Positions 28,944-37,725 of a stretch of DNA of 64,000 nt are shown here, piece by piece (position 1 is the stretch's first letter; each line of letters begins with the position of its first letter). The notes beneath the pieces are model-generated. The model was not told the origin of the DNA, searched no databases, and was given only the letters and a program-made list of their open reading frames with translations. Source of the stretch: UBA4416 sp040389965 (GTDB lineage Bacteria > Bacteroidota > Bacteroidia > B-17B0 > Aurantibacillaceae). The translations under genes and the position numbers were made by a program. The DNA is taken from the NCBI GenBank assembly GCA_040389965.1, contig JAZJZF010000024.1:75689-139688 (forward strand), written 5' to 3'.

Positions 28944-29450
28944 TAATATATAATATTAAAATATTTTAAAAATTAAATTAATAGCTATTATTATAAGCTG
29001 TTAGTACTGTGTAAAAATAAGCTTTTGTTTACTAGGTTTTTACATTAATTAGAGTCTATTAACAATTATTAAACCACTTATGAGTTTATAATAATTTGAT
29101 ATATAGTGTAGTACAAACTAATGAACAAGTTGTTTAAGATGTTGTGTTGTGTGTAAGTTTTATACCGAGTAGCATCTATTAAGTGTGTGTAAAATTGTAC
29201 AAAGCATCTAATAGTTTTTGAAAGTAAATTTTGAATTACGTAATACTATGCTAAGTAAATTTGTTATTAACAAAGGGGAAATTAATTACACAAACTTATT
29301 AACCCTAAATTAATTTTTACACAGTATTTTTGTTAATTCACAGGCGTTATAAATGGTTCAAAATCAATACAATTTTTTGTGAGTGTTAATTAACGTTGAT
29401 TACTATTAGTTAACAAAGTTTTGAAATACCGGATATCTGATTACTTAACT
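28944..29450. other. AT-rich divergent spacer with DnaA-box-like sites: candidate replication origin
   Basis: 507 bases, very AT-rich, between divergent nadA and the reductase gene, with no coding signal. Three exact matches to a relaxed DnaA box TTWTNCACA are present (TTTTACACA): minus strand at 29008-29016 and 29186-29194, plus strand at 29315-29323. A one-mismatch copy is at 29334-29342. A parS cluster lies 10 kb to the left and transcription diverges here. My spot counts of G and C on either side were inconsistent, so skew does not yet support it. Confidence 0.35.
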
Positions 29451-30491
29451 ATGTATAAAAATTCGATCATAAAACGGTTAAAGGTTACTCAAATTATTGA
29501 AGAAACAAAAGAGGCGAAGACCTTTGTATTAACACCGCTCGATGATTGGAAGCCAATTTATAAACCGGGACAGTTCATAACACTGGTATTTAATACAGAG
29601 TATGGCGAAAAGCGCAGATCTTACTCTATGTCGTCGACTCCGGAAGCGGATACTACGCTACAGATAACGGTTAAAAAGCTTGATAATGGTGAGTTTTCGA
29701 GGTTTTTAATAACGCGGGTAAAGGAAGGAGATATACTGGAAAGCAGCGGAATAAGCGGCCAGTTTGTTTTACCTGAAAACAAAGAATACCTAAAACAATT
29801 TTTCTTTATTGCGGCGGGTAGTGGCATTACGCCCTGTTTTTCGTTAATGAAAACGCTCTTAAAAACCACAAGCCATAAAGTAGTATTAATTTACAGTAAT
29901 AAAAGCAGAGAAGACGCGGTGTTTTATGAACAGCTGAAACAGCTTGAAAGCCTTTATCCGGAAAGGCTGCGTATTAAATTCTTATTCAGTAATGAAAATG
30001 GTATTTATAATACACGTTTAAGTAGCTGGTTATTGAATCATTTTATAGAGGACTATTTAGAGGTTGCTAACAATGAGGCTATGTTTTATGTGTGTGGCCC
30101 GTTTGATTATATGTTAACGGTACAAATAACTTTGCTGAGCCGGTTCCCGGCGAGCCATGTTATTAAAGAAAATTATAGTAGCCTGCCACGCAAAGTTATT
30201 CCGAAACCACCTGATACAGACCAACACAAGGCCACCATCACCATTAACAATAAAAGCTATAGCATAGCGACGCAGTATCCGCAGTCTATTTTAGATTCGG
30301 CAATTGAACATAATATACAATTACCCTATAGCTGTAAGGCCGGGCGCTGTGCCAGCTGTGTGGCTACCTGCAGTAAAGGGAAAGTATGGATGGCCTATAA
30401 TGAGGTGCTGACCGATGATGAAGTAGCGGCAGGAAGAATACTGGTTTGCCAGAGCTTTGCTGTGGATGGAGACGTTGAAATTATCTATTAA
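29451..30491 (+). CDS. Flavin-dependent ferredoxin reductase with C-terminal 2Fe-2S domain (PaaE/Hcr-like)
   Basis: The ATG at 29451 gives a 346-residue protein; an in-frame TTG at 29421 is possible but poorly placed. Order: FAD-binding barrel with the RSYSMSSTP motif, NAD-binding domain with AGSGITPCFSL and CGPFDYM, and a plant-type ferredoxin domain with CKAGRCASC plus a distal Cys (ILVCQS). Such proteins pass electrons from NAD(P)H to oxygenases or reductases. PaaE of phenylacetyl-CoA epoxidase has this layout, but no paa genes are here, so the partner is unknown. Confidence 0.85.
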   Translation: MYKNSIIKRLKVTQIIEETKEAKTFVLTPLDDWKPIYKPGQFITLVFNTEYGEKRRSYSMSSTPEADTTLQITVKKLDNGEFSRFLITRVKEGDILESSGISGQFVLPENKEYLKQFFFIAAGSGITPCFSLMKTLLKTTSHKVVLIYSNKSREDAVFYEQLKQLESLYPERLRIKFLFSNENGIYNTRLSSWLLNHFIEDYLEVANNEAMFYVCGPFDYMLTVQITLLSRFPASHVIKENYSSLPRKVIPKPPDTDQHKATITINNKSYSIATQYPQSILDSAIEHNIQLPYSCKAGRCASCVATCSKGKVWMAYNEVLTDDEVAAGRILVCQSFAVDGDVEIIY

Positions 30492-30579
30492 ATAAGTTAC
30501 AAGTTTAGAAAGTTGAAAAGTTCAGTATTTAGAAAGGTAAGTCGGTTTTATAATCTATGTTCAACTCATATAAAACCTA

Positions 30580-30587
30580 TATCTTTG
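30580..30587 (+). promoter_or_regulatory. Promoter -7 element of rpiB
   Basis: TATCTTTG matches TAnnTTTG, 20 bases upstream of the rpiB ATG. Confidence 0.5.
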
Positions 30588-30607
30588 CATTATAAATTTA
30601 ATCACTT

Positions 30608-31036
30608 ATGAAATTAGCTATTGGCAGCGATCACGCCGGATTTGAATTGAAACAGGAATTACTTGCTTATTTAAAAAGTAAGCAAATGGATGTAGATGAT
30701 AAAGGCTGTTATAGTGCTGAACGTGCCGATTATTCTGATTTTGGGCATGCTGTGGCTAATGCTGTGGTAAATAAAGAAGTAACTTTTGGTATTTTAATGT
30801 GTGGCAGTGGCAATGGTATTAATATGACAGCTAATAAACACAAAGGTATAAGGGCTGCTTTGTGCTGGAATGCTGAAATTGCGGCGCTTGCGCGCCAACA
30901 TAACGATGCTAATATATTAACCTTACCGGCAAGGTATATCAGTGTGGAAGAAGCTAAGAAATGTGTAGACGTTTTTTTAACGGAACAGTTTGAAGGTGGA
31001 AGACACGCAGACAGGATCAAAAAAATTGATTGCTAA
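30608..31036 (+). CDS. rpiB: Ribose-5-phosphate isomerase B
   Basis: RpiB interconverts ribose-5-phosphate and ribulose-5-phosphate in the pentose phosphate pathway. The 142-residue protein has the N-terminal GSDHAGFELK motif, the catalytic-type cysteine C65 in MCGSGNG, and the INMTANKHKGIRAA segment. Full length, single gene with its own promoter and terminator. The LacAB/RpiB superfamily includes galactose-6-phosphate isomerases, but a single gene with these residues favours RpiB. Confidence 0.95.
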   Translation: MKLAIGSDHAGFELKQELLAYLKSKQMDVDDKGCYSAERADYSDFGHAVANAVVNKEVTFGILMCGSGNGINMTANKHKGIRAALCWNAEIAALARQHNDANILTLPARYISVEEAKKCVDVFLTEQFEGGRHADRIKKIDC

Positions 31037-31059
31037 TTAACCTGCTTTTTTAAAAAAGC

Positions 31060-31096
31060 TTAAAAGTCCTTATAATTCAATTATAAGGACTTTTTC
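31060..31096 (+). terminator. Terminator of rpiB
   Basis: A long stem of agtccttataa and its complement (31065-31077 and 31079-31091) with a minimal loop, followed by a T run. Confidence 0.8.
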
Positions 31097-31103
31097 TATT
31101 TGG

Positions 31104-31142
31104 TTAACTATTTGGTAACATTAGATTTAATTTAAAGTAACA
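31104..31142 (+). promoter_or_regulatory. Four 11-bp-phased TTAACA-like repeats before the DUF2490 gene (Pho-box-like)
   Basis: Hexamers TTAACT (31104), GTAACA (31115), TTTAAT (31126) and GTAACA (31137) start exactly 11 bp apart. Tandem direct repeats with one helical turn of spacing are the binding pattern of PhoB/PhoP-class regulators (Bacillus PhoP: TTAACA-like hexamers with 5-bp spacers). They end 45 bases before the start codon, almost the same distance as the similar array before the phosphate transporter. Confidence 0.5.
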
Positions 31143-31187
31143 TAATAGCTTTTTATTTGCATTCGAATAATATAAAGTTTACTTTAA

Positions 31188-32120
31188 ATGAGAAAAGAAT
31201 TTACATTAGTATTGCTTTTGCTGAGCTTAATGTCCTTATCGCAAACCCCCAACTATAATGCAACAGACAAAAGAATCAATGCCTACCGTAATTCTTTTTG
31301 GTTTGAGGCTAATCTTAGCGGAACTATTGCCAGGTATGCCGATAGTGCTGCAAAGTGGCAATATCAACTGGATTTACAATACAGAAGTATGGCAGATGCC
31401 AATTATGTAAAAGACGGACAAAAAAACAATATTTTCTCAGACCCTTATCAGCAGGTTTACAGGCCCTGGATCCATTACTGGATAAAACCTAAAACCGTGA
31501 GGTTATCTTTAAGTCCGATTGGTTATTGGGCCACCTGGACACCAAGCAAAGAAACAGGAGGTCGCTTATTTTACAGCGAATACAGGATCTGTCCACAGTT
31601 AACCCTGTTTCAAAAAGTAGGAAAACTCGAAATACAACAGCGCTACCGTTACGAGTTCAGATGGCAAAGTACCAAAGTAAAAGCAGAACATGCTTCGCCG
31701 GCAGACTATAGTTTGGGGGATAATTTTGTGCATAATGGCGAAAAAATGAGAATGAGGTACTTAGTCAGGCTGAATATGCCCTTAAACGGGAAAAGCACCG
31801 GCACCAAAGGTTCCTTGTACCTGAGCGCCTGGAATGAGGTATTTATTGGATTGGGTGCTAATACAAACAATACGAAATTGTTAGATCAGGACCGCTTTGT
31901 GTTTATGATCGGTAAATACTTTAAATCGTCGTTTCCGGTGAAACTCGAGGTGGGCTATACCCTGCAATACCTGCCAAAATACGATACGGATGTAGCAGCA
32001 GGTCAGTCGGCAGATGGCCCTTACAATTACGGAAAGCTGAACTGGGAGATGAATAATTGTGTGCAGGTATTCCTTATTTGTGATGATTTTCATTCACTTT
32101 TTAAAAAAAGGAAGAAATAG
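31188..32120 (+). CDS. DUF2490 family outer-membrane beta-barrel protein
   Basis: The 310-residue protein has a signal peptide (end near SLSQ) and the DUF2490 pattern of alternating aromatic beta strands, for example WQYQLDLQYRSM, IEIQQRYRYEFRW-type strands and the late DRFVFMIGKYF. Members are predicted outer-membrane barrels of unknown function. It lies 82 bases upstream of a PiT phosphate transporter gene and shares phased upstream repeats with it, so a role in phosphate uptake across the outer membrane is a reasonable inference. Confidence 0.78.
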   Translation: MRKEFTLVLLLLSLMSLSQTPNYNATDKRINAYRNSFWFEANLSGTIARYADSAAKWQYQLDLQYRSMADANYVKDGQKNNIFSDPYQQVYRPWIHYWIKPKTVRLSLSPIGYWATWTPSKETGGRLFYSEYRICPQLTLFQKVGKLEIQQRYRYEFRWQSTKVKAEHASPADYSLGDNFVHNGEKMRMRYLVRLNMPLNGKSTGTKGSLYLSAWNEVFIGLGANTNNTKLLDQDRFVFMIGKYFKSSFPVKLEVGYTLQYLPKYDTDVAAGQSADGPYNYGKLNWEMNNCVQVFLICDDFHSLFKKRKK

Positions 32121-32133
32121 GATCTAATCGATT

Positions 32134-32161
32134 TTAGTTTTAACTTAACCTTAGCTTAACA
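32134..32161 (+). promoter_or_regulatory. Three 11-bp-phased TTAAC repeats before the PiT gene (Pho-box-like)
   Basis: Hexamers TTAGTT (32134), TTAACC (32145) and TTAACA (32156) start 11 bp apart, the last 41 bases before the start codon. They match in sequence, phase and position the repeats upstream of the DUF2490 gene. Confidence 0.5.
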
Positions 32162-32202
32162 TAGCAAAAAACAATAGAACCTACTTTTACGAAAAATTTT
32201 AT

Positions 32203-33600
32203 ATGGCAACGAGTTTAATTATCTTTTTAATAATATGTTTATTTCTGGCATGTGCGTTCGAATTTGTAAATGGATTTCATGATACGGCAAATGCGGTAGC
32301 AACCGTAATTTATACAAACTCTATGAAACCAACAACAGCAGTGGTTTATAGTGGTTTACTGAATTTTATTGGAGTAATGACGGGGGGTATTGGAGTAGCA
32401 ATGGGTATTGTAAACTTATTACCTATGGAGGTTTTGGTAGATAGCAATGTTTACCATGGTATAGCCATGATTATAGCACTGTTATTATCAGCGATTATCT
32501 GGAATTTAGGAACCTGGTACTTTGGTTTACCGGCATCCAGTTCACATACATTAATAGGTTCGATATTAGGAATTGGAATTGCCTTTTATTTTTTACCCGG
32601 AACTGTTGGTGGTAGCGCTGTAAACTGGGATAAAGCAAAAGATACCGGTTGGGCACTGTTGATTTCGCCATTTGCGGGTTTTGCATTAGCTATTGTGGTG
32701 ATGTTTATTTTTAAACGCTTTGTAAAAAACGATCTGTTCTACAAAGAGCCCATTCCCGGGAAAAAACCGCCTATTGCCATCAGAATGTTACTTTGGGCAA
32801 CTTGTGGTTTGGTAAGCTTTTTTCACGGACAAAACGATGGACAAAAAGGTGTTGGTTTGGTAATGATGATCTTAATTGCCATTATGCCGAGTTATTTTTC
32901 GCTGGACGACAGTATTAATTTGCAAGGTGTGAATGTAAACGTTACAAGCATTACAACTATGATGACAAAGGCCGATACAACGATTTTATCGGGCAAAGAG
33001 AAAAAAATATATGCCGAAATTTATAAGTATGCTGAACATTTTAAAACCGAAGTAGGAGCAAAAACAAAATCGGAAGAAATTGCAGTAGCCAATCGTTTTG
33101 ATATCAGAAGAGATATTGTGAAAATTACAAAAGGTGCAGAAAAACTGATCTCCGGAGGAAATTTATCTTTAGCACTTTCTGAAATAAAACCTTTGAAAAA
33201 AGAAATTGATGGTGCCAAAAAATTAGTGGAGTTTGCTCCATCGTGGGTTATCATTATGATTTCGGTATGTTTAGGATTAGGAACCATGATAGGCTGGAAA
33301 CGTATTGTGAAAACGATAGGCGAAAAAATCGGTAAACAACACATGAGTTACGCACAGGGTGCCAGTGCCGAAATAGTTGCTGCTATTGGTATTGGAGTAG
33401 CTACTGCTTATAAAGCACCTGTAAGTACAACACACATGTTGAGCTCAGGTATTATGGGAAGTATGGTTGCTAAAAAGGGCTTAAAGAACTTACAAAGAAG
33501 CACTATTGTTAATATTTTATTAGCCTGGGTGTTAACACTGCCTGTAACCATTATCTTATCAGGATCTTTGTTCCTGCTGTTCCGTTGGTTGTTGGGATAG
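32203..33600 (+). CDS. PiT-family inorganic phosphate transporter
   Basis: The 465-residue inner-membrane protein has the two inverted PiT signature regions, GFHDTANAVAT (near residue 24) and FFHGQNDGQKGVG (near 206), each within hydrophobic helices. A central hydrophilic loop (about 225-340, Lys/Glu-rich, probably helical) separates the halves. PiT proteins import phosphate, usually as a metal-phosphate complex with a proton, or with Na+. The DUF47 phosphate accessory gene that often accompanies PiT is absent; instead a DUF2490 barrel gene precedes it. Confidence 0.92.
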   Translation: MATSLIIFLIICLFLACAFEFVNGFHDTANAVATVIYTNSMKPTTAVVYSGLLNFIGVMTGGIGVAMGIVNLLPMEVLVDSNVYHGIAMIIALLLSAIIWNLGTWYFGLPASSSHTLIGSILGIGIAFYFLPGTVGGSAVNWDKAKDTGWALLISPFAGFALAIVVMFIFKRFVKNDLFYKEPIPGKKPPIAIRMLLWATCGLVSFFHGQNDGQKGVGLVMMILIAIMPSYFSLDDSINLQGVNVNVTSITTMMTKADTTILSGKEKKIYAEIYKYAEHFKTEVGAKTKSEEIAVANRFDIRRDIVKITKGAEKLISGGNLSLALSEIKPLKKEIDGAKKLVEFAPSWVIIMISVCLGLGTMIGWKRIVKTIGEKIGKQHMSYAQGASAEIVAAIGIGVATAYKAPVSTTHMLSSGIMGSMVAKKGLKNLQRSTIVNILLAWVLTLPVTIILSGSLFLLFRWLLG

Positions 33601-33653
33601 GAATTTCCTGAACATATTATTACAGAATAATATTGGAATTAAAGGTTTGTTGC

Positions 33654-33712
33654 TTCGAGCGGAGTCGAGAAGCGTTCTAATAATCTCTGTCTAGTTCTCG
33701 ACTCCGCTCGAA
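33654..33712. repeat. 18-bp inverted pair of a dispersed palindromic repeat
   Basis: TTCGAGCGGAGTCGAGAA (33654-33671) and its exact complement (33695-33712) flank a 23-base loop between the convergent PiT and NarL-type regulator genes. The right arm with flanks (33692-33718, 27 bp) recurs identically at 57342-57368. It may act as a bidirectional terminator. Confidence 0.8.
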
Positions 33713-33777
33713 CTGACAGATAAGCCAACATTATTCTGATTGCTTTTTTATTTAGCTCTTAAAGCTGATATAGACTT

Positions 33778-34452
33778 TTAAAATTCGCTGATATACGAAA
33801 GCAAATCTTTGTTTTCGTTGATCCAGATAACCAGACTGTTGTTGCGTGGCGGTAAATCAAGCTTTTGGCAGATACGGGACCTGTAGTTCTCAATGGTTTT
33901 TTCAGAAAGAAATAATAATTCAGAAATTTCTTTGGATGTTTTATTCTGGCTTACCAGCTTCAGGGTTTTAAGTTCCGCGTGTGTCAATGATTTTAAGCCA
34001 TCAACCAGTTGTTTCTTTTTTTTATCTTCTATACTCAGCTCTTTATGATGGGGTTCCATGGCAATACCCATATACTTATTGCCCGCCAACACGGTTTGCA
34101 TACAGCCGGTAATTTCGTCAACTGCATTGTCTTTTAAAATATAGCCCAAAGCGCCCGCCAACATGGCATTTTTAATCATTTCTTTTTCGCTGTACATGGT
34201 TAAAATAATAATTTTAGCCTGTGGCTTTTGTTTTAAAACCTGTTTACAGGCATCAAGCCCGTTTAACTCGGGCATATTAATATCCAGGATCGAAATTTCG
34301 GGATCGTACTTTAAAATGCCCTCTACGGCTTCTGCACCGTTATGGCATTCGTATATTTTAGCTTTTGGAAATACGTTCTGTAAAATATCTTTTAATCCTT
34401 TTCTGAAAATAGGATGGTCATCGGCAATTAATAAGGAACTAACTTCTTTCAT
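33778..34452 (-). CDS. NarL/FixJ-family response regulator
   Basis: The 224-residue protein has a receiver domain with an acidic pair (ADDHP), phosphoacceptor Asp in ISILDINMPELNG and a LuxR-type helix-turn-helix C-terminus (LTHAELKTLKLVSQNKTSKEIS in parts, then SEKTIENYRSRI). It starts 18 bases after the stop of the TPR kinase gene, its cognate partner. Targets are unknown. Confidence 0.92.
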   Translation of the reverse strand: MKEVSSLLIADDHPIFRKGLKDILQNVFPKAKIYECHNGAEAVEGILKYDPEISILDINMPELNGLDACKQVLKQKPQAKIIILTMYSEKEMIKNAMLAGALGYILKDNAVDEITGCMQTVLAGNKYMGIAMEPHHKELSIEDKKKKQLVDGLKSLTHAELKTLKLVSQNKTSKEISELLFLSEKTIENYRSRICQKLDLPPRNNSLVIWINENKDLLSYISEF

Positions 34453-34470
34453 TGGTTTAGGTTACTGGCT

Positions 34471-36438
34471 TCAAACCTGGTGTTTGAATTTTAATGTTAA
34501 TTTAAAACTTTTAGATGGCTTGTCTTCTGTATGAACACTGCCATTTATCATTTTTACCCGTTTATCGAGGGATAGAAGTCCCAGGCCCTTGTGTTGTTTA
34601 TTGCCCAGGCCGCTTCCGTTATCCTGGTATACCAGGGTAAACTCGTTGTTTTTTTCGGAAATAGAAATTTTAAGAGCCGTTGCACCGGAGTGTTTTATGG
34701 TGTTATTGGTACATTCCTGCAAAATGCGATACAAGTGGGTCTTTACGGTAAGAGAAAGCGTTTCTACAGCTTCTGTAATATCAAAACTACATTCGATACC
34801 GGTAGAAGATTGCACGCTTTCTGATAAGCTGGCAATAGACCTTACCAGTCCTATTTTTTCGAGGTATGAAGGATAAAGATTTCTTGAGATTTCACGGGTT
34901 TGCTCTATCACACGTGATAACTCCGACTCCAGCACTTTATTATCTTCTTCGTTTTGGGGTTTAGCGGTCGTCATTTTTGATTTAAGCATGGATAGAGACT
35001 GCCCTATATCATCATGCAGATCCATAGAAATACGAGAACGGTCCTCTTCAATTTTTTTGATCAACTGCTCACTAAAGGATTCCTGCTTCTGCCTTAGCTT
35101 GGCAGAATATAAAAAGGTTACAAGTCCTACAATTAAGATAATAGCAATGGAGGAGATACAGATGGTGAGCCAACGAATAAATCGCTCATCCTGATTCTTT
35201 TTTTCGAGCACCAACGATTTGGATTTTTCTTTTTCAAGTTCTGCTTCCTTTTTTTGAACGTTATATTTTAATTGCAAACCCTGAACAATTTTACCATTAA
35301 AGACTTTGGTAACACTATCCTGTAGATCCTGATACTTTAAGTAATTATCTAATGCTTCTTTATAATTCTTTTCCGCGTTCTCAATCTCAAAAAGCATCAT
35401 GTAGCAGGATGATTTATCGGCAGGATTTTTAGTGATATCCGTTAATTTGAATGCCTCTTCCAATGACTTTCGGGCCAGTGCAGATTTTTTTAAACGCAGT
35501 AATACATCTGTTTTTCCGAGATAAGCCTTGGTAAGCTCAGAATACATTTTGTGGCGCACTAACACATTAACTGCCGAATCCATATAAGACAAAGCCATAT
35601 CAGAGCGATTGGTGCCGTTAAAGGCAGAGCCAATGTTTACAAAGGCACTGGCCAGCTCTCTGGGATGATTATTTTTACGGGCATAATCAATCACATCATT
35701 AAATGTGGTAAGAGCTACTTTTATACTGTCTTTTAAAATGTAAACGATTGATTTATTAATTTGTATGTGGTTAAGTAAACTTTTATCGTTGATTTTTTTA
35801 GAAAACTTTAAGCCTTTTTCAAAATCAATTAAGGCTTCATCTATCTGGCCTGTGTTTAATTTAATAAGCCCAAGGTTATTGGAAAATACGGCAATGTATC
35901 TTTCAAGATTATTTGACTCGGCTAGTTCAAGTCCTTCAATATAAAATTTAACGGCGTCACGTGGTTGATTTTGCTGTTCTTTTAAGATCCCCAACATATT
36001 AATAACCTCTACCGTATTTTCGAGATCATGGTTCTTCTTAACGTTTTGCAATATCAGGCTAAGCTCTTTTTCAGCATCATCGTTAAGGCCGGATTCATAG
36101 TCCATAAAAATGAGCCTGACGTTGCTTAGTATTTGAATGCGTCTGTTTTTGGTGATACGCGCCTGTTTATTGGCACGGTTAAAATAAATTTTGGCTCTGT
36201 CGATATTGCGGATATAATAAAAGTAATTACCGTAGTACAGGAAAACATCAGCCATGGCTGCTTCCTGATGCGTTTCCTTTGCTTTTTCGATCGCTTTTTG
36301 CCCGGCTACAAATAAACTAATAGAGTCGGAATAAGAAACTTCACGTACATGATTTATTAATTGATTAACCTCTTTGGTATACTGGCCAAATGACCAATAG
36401 GAGGACAGTAAAAGGAATAAAAAAGGAAAATGGCGCAT
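34471..36438 (-). CDS. TPR-containing sensor histidine kinase, HisKA_3 type
   Basis: The 655-residue protein starts with a signal peptide (SYWSFGQ end), then periplasmic tetratricopeptide repeats to about residue 400, one membrane helix (WLTICISSIAIILIVGLVTF), a HisKA_3 dimerisation domain with phosphoacceptor His in RISMDLHDDIGQSL, and a HATPase domain (ECTNNTIKHSGA, DNGSGLG, GLGLLSLDKRV). This layout is frequent in Bacteroidota and is paired with the NarL-type regulator downstream. The TPRs probably bind a periplasmic partner; the signal is unknown. Confidence 0.92.
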   Translation of the reverse strand: MRHFPFLFLLLSSYWSFGQYTKEVNQLINHVREVSYSDSISLFVAGQKAIEKAKETHQEAAMADVFLYYGNYFYYIRNIDRAKIYFNRANKQARITKNRRIQILSNVRLIFMDYESGLNDDAEKELSLILQNVKKNHDLENTVEVINMLGILKEQQNQPRDAVKFYIEGLELAESNNLERYIAVFSNNLGLIKLNTGQIDEALIDFEKGLKFSKKINDKSLLNHIQINKSIVYILKDSIKVALTTFNDVIDYARKNNHPRELASAFVNIGSAFNGTNRSDMALSYMDSAVNVLVRHKMYSELTKAYLGKTDVLLRLKKSALARKSLEEAFKLTDITKNPADKSSCYMMLFEIENAEKNYKEALDNYLKYQDLQDSVTKVFNGKIVQGLQLKYNVQKKEAELEKEKSKSLVLEKKNQDERFIRWLTICISSIAIILIVGLVTFLYSAKLRQKQESFSEQLIKKIEEDRSRISMDLHDDIGQSLSMLKSKMTTAKPQNEEDNKVLESELSRVIEQTREISRNLYPSYLEKIGLVRSIASLSESVQSSTGIECSFDITEAVETLSLTVKTHLYRILQECTNNTIKHSGATALKISISEKNNEFTLVYQDNGSGLGNKQHKGLGLLSLDKRVKMINGSVHTEDKPSKSFKLTLKFKHQV

Positions 36439-36758
36439 ATTACCACCAAGGTATAAGAAATAAACGATAAAGGCAATAATTTTAAAATCAGCATTGTTGT
36501 ATCTACAAACGTGGAATAACAGGGCTTTTTTTTATAAATCTAATTCTATTTAGGCCAAATTAGGGGGCTGGCACTCTTACGCTTTGGGAGTAATTACCTG
36601 AAATTTACTTTAAACAAAACAATCATGAACCAAACAATAATAAGTAAAGGCATTATTATTCACATATAATAACCTTAAAAGAGCTATAAAGCCCCTGCGT
36701 AATTTTACGCAGGGGCTTTATTATTGTATGTTGTTTGGTTGATAAAGCGGCATAAACT
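36439..36758. other. Intergenic spacer, no gene recognised
   Basis: 320 bases between the TPR kinase start and the aldo/keto reductase stop. Besides the terminator at 36686-36722 I see only a 14-codon open frame (ATG near 36624) without support. Confidence 0.5.
36686..36722 (-). terminator. Terminator of the aldo/keto reductase gene
   Basis: A perfect 15-bp stem (aaagcccctgcgtaa at 36688-36702, complement at 36705-36719) with a 2-base central gap, A/T runs on both sides. Confidence 0.85.
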
Positions 36759-37640
36759 TTAACCTAAAAAGATCATATCCTCTTCGCTTAAAGAAATATC
36801 GCGGGCTTTCAGATTTTCGTCAAAATGATTGAGTTTTGATGTGCCGGGAATTGGTAACATCAAATCGTTGAAATGCAATAGCCATGCTAAATTTACTTGT
36901 GCAGACGTGGCCTTATATTTTTCGGCAACAACCGAAATCTTATTTTCATTTTTAGGTAAAGAGCTTTGTAAGGACCAAAAGGGAATCATTGGAATTTTAT
37001 TTTTTATGCAAGTATCCATTACTTCCTGCATGCCTCTGTATTCCTGGTGATGCAGGTGAAAGGATGTTCTTTGTTCATAACCAAAAGCATTTTCTACGCT
37101 TGCAATATTTCCCATGGTTAATGCTTTATTCAATTCCTCCGGGTTTACATTACTTAAACCTACGTGTAAAATTTTCCCTTCTTTTTGTAGTTCGAACATA
37201 GCATTCATTGATTCTTCAAAAGGTGTTTCTGAACCCGGCATTACCCGTAAATGAACTAACTGTATTTGTTCCATTTTTAAGGTTTTTAAATTGTTGTCGA
37301 TACTTGCTCTCAGGTTTTCCGGTTTATTAAAAATGGTCCAGCTTTTGTCTGCCTTCCTTGCCGTGCCTACTTTGGTGCATATTACCAAATTATTTGGGTA
37401 AGGATGTAATACCTCAGCAATTAGTCGATTAGTGACGTCTTCGCCATAAAAATCGGCAGTATCCAGGAAATTTATGCCATTGCTCACCGCTGCTTTTAGT
37501 ATTTGTAATGCTTCCGGTCTGTTTTTAGGTTCGCCCCACACAAAATCGCCTGTTAAGCGCATAGTGCCATAGCCAAACCGGTTAATGGTGAGCGGATGAT
37601 TGGTTTTTGCACCAATGGTAATTGTTTTCTGAATAGTCAT
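36759..37640 (-). CDS. Aldo/keto reductase
   Basis: The 293-residue protein has the AKR barrel landmarks: D-x4-Y catalytic segment FLDTADFYGEDVTNR, catalytic Lys in VICTKVGTARK, the QLVHLRV strand (His partner region), and the late cofactor loop PIPGTSKLNHFDEN. It is a cytoplasmic NADPH-dependent reductase of aldehydes or ketones, substrate unknown. A Crp/Fnr-type regulator gene lies 85 bases upstream on the same strand and may control it. Confidence 0.9.
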   Translation of the reverse strand: MTIQKTITIGAKTNHPLTINRFGYGTMRLTGDFVWGEPKNRPEALQILKAAVSNGINFLDTADFYGEDVTNRLIAEVLHPYPNNLVICTKVGTARKADKSWTIFNKPENLRASIDNNLKTLKMEQIQLVHLRVMPGSETPFEESMNAMFELQKEGKILHVGLSNVNPEELNKALTMGNIASVENAFGYEQRTSFHLHHQEYRGMQEVMDTCIKNKIPMIPFWSLQSSLPKNENKISVVAEKYKATSAQVNLAWLLHFNDLMLPIPGTSKLNHFDENLKARDISLSEEDMIFLG

Positions 37641-37725
37641 GATTAATTGTTTTAGGTTAGATTTTTTTCAACTACAAAAGTGCAAAGTCGAAGAACCACG
37701 AGCATTGATATAGATCAAAATCGAA

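Noticed and set aside
29451..30491. Naming the reductase paaE
   Set aside because: Domain order fits, but none of paaABCD is nearby and the layout is shared by several reductases.
34908..34921. CACGTG core inside the TPR kinase gene as a sixth parS site
   Set aside because: Flanks (TATCA and ATAAC) do not match the parS arms.
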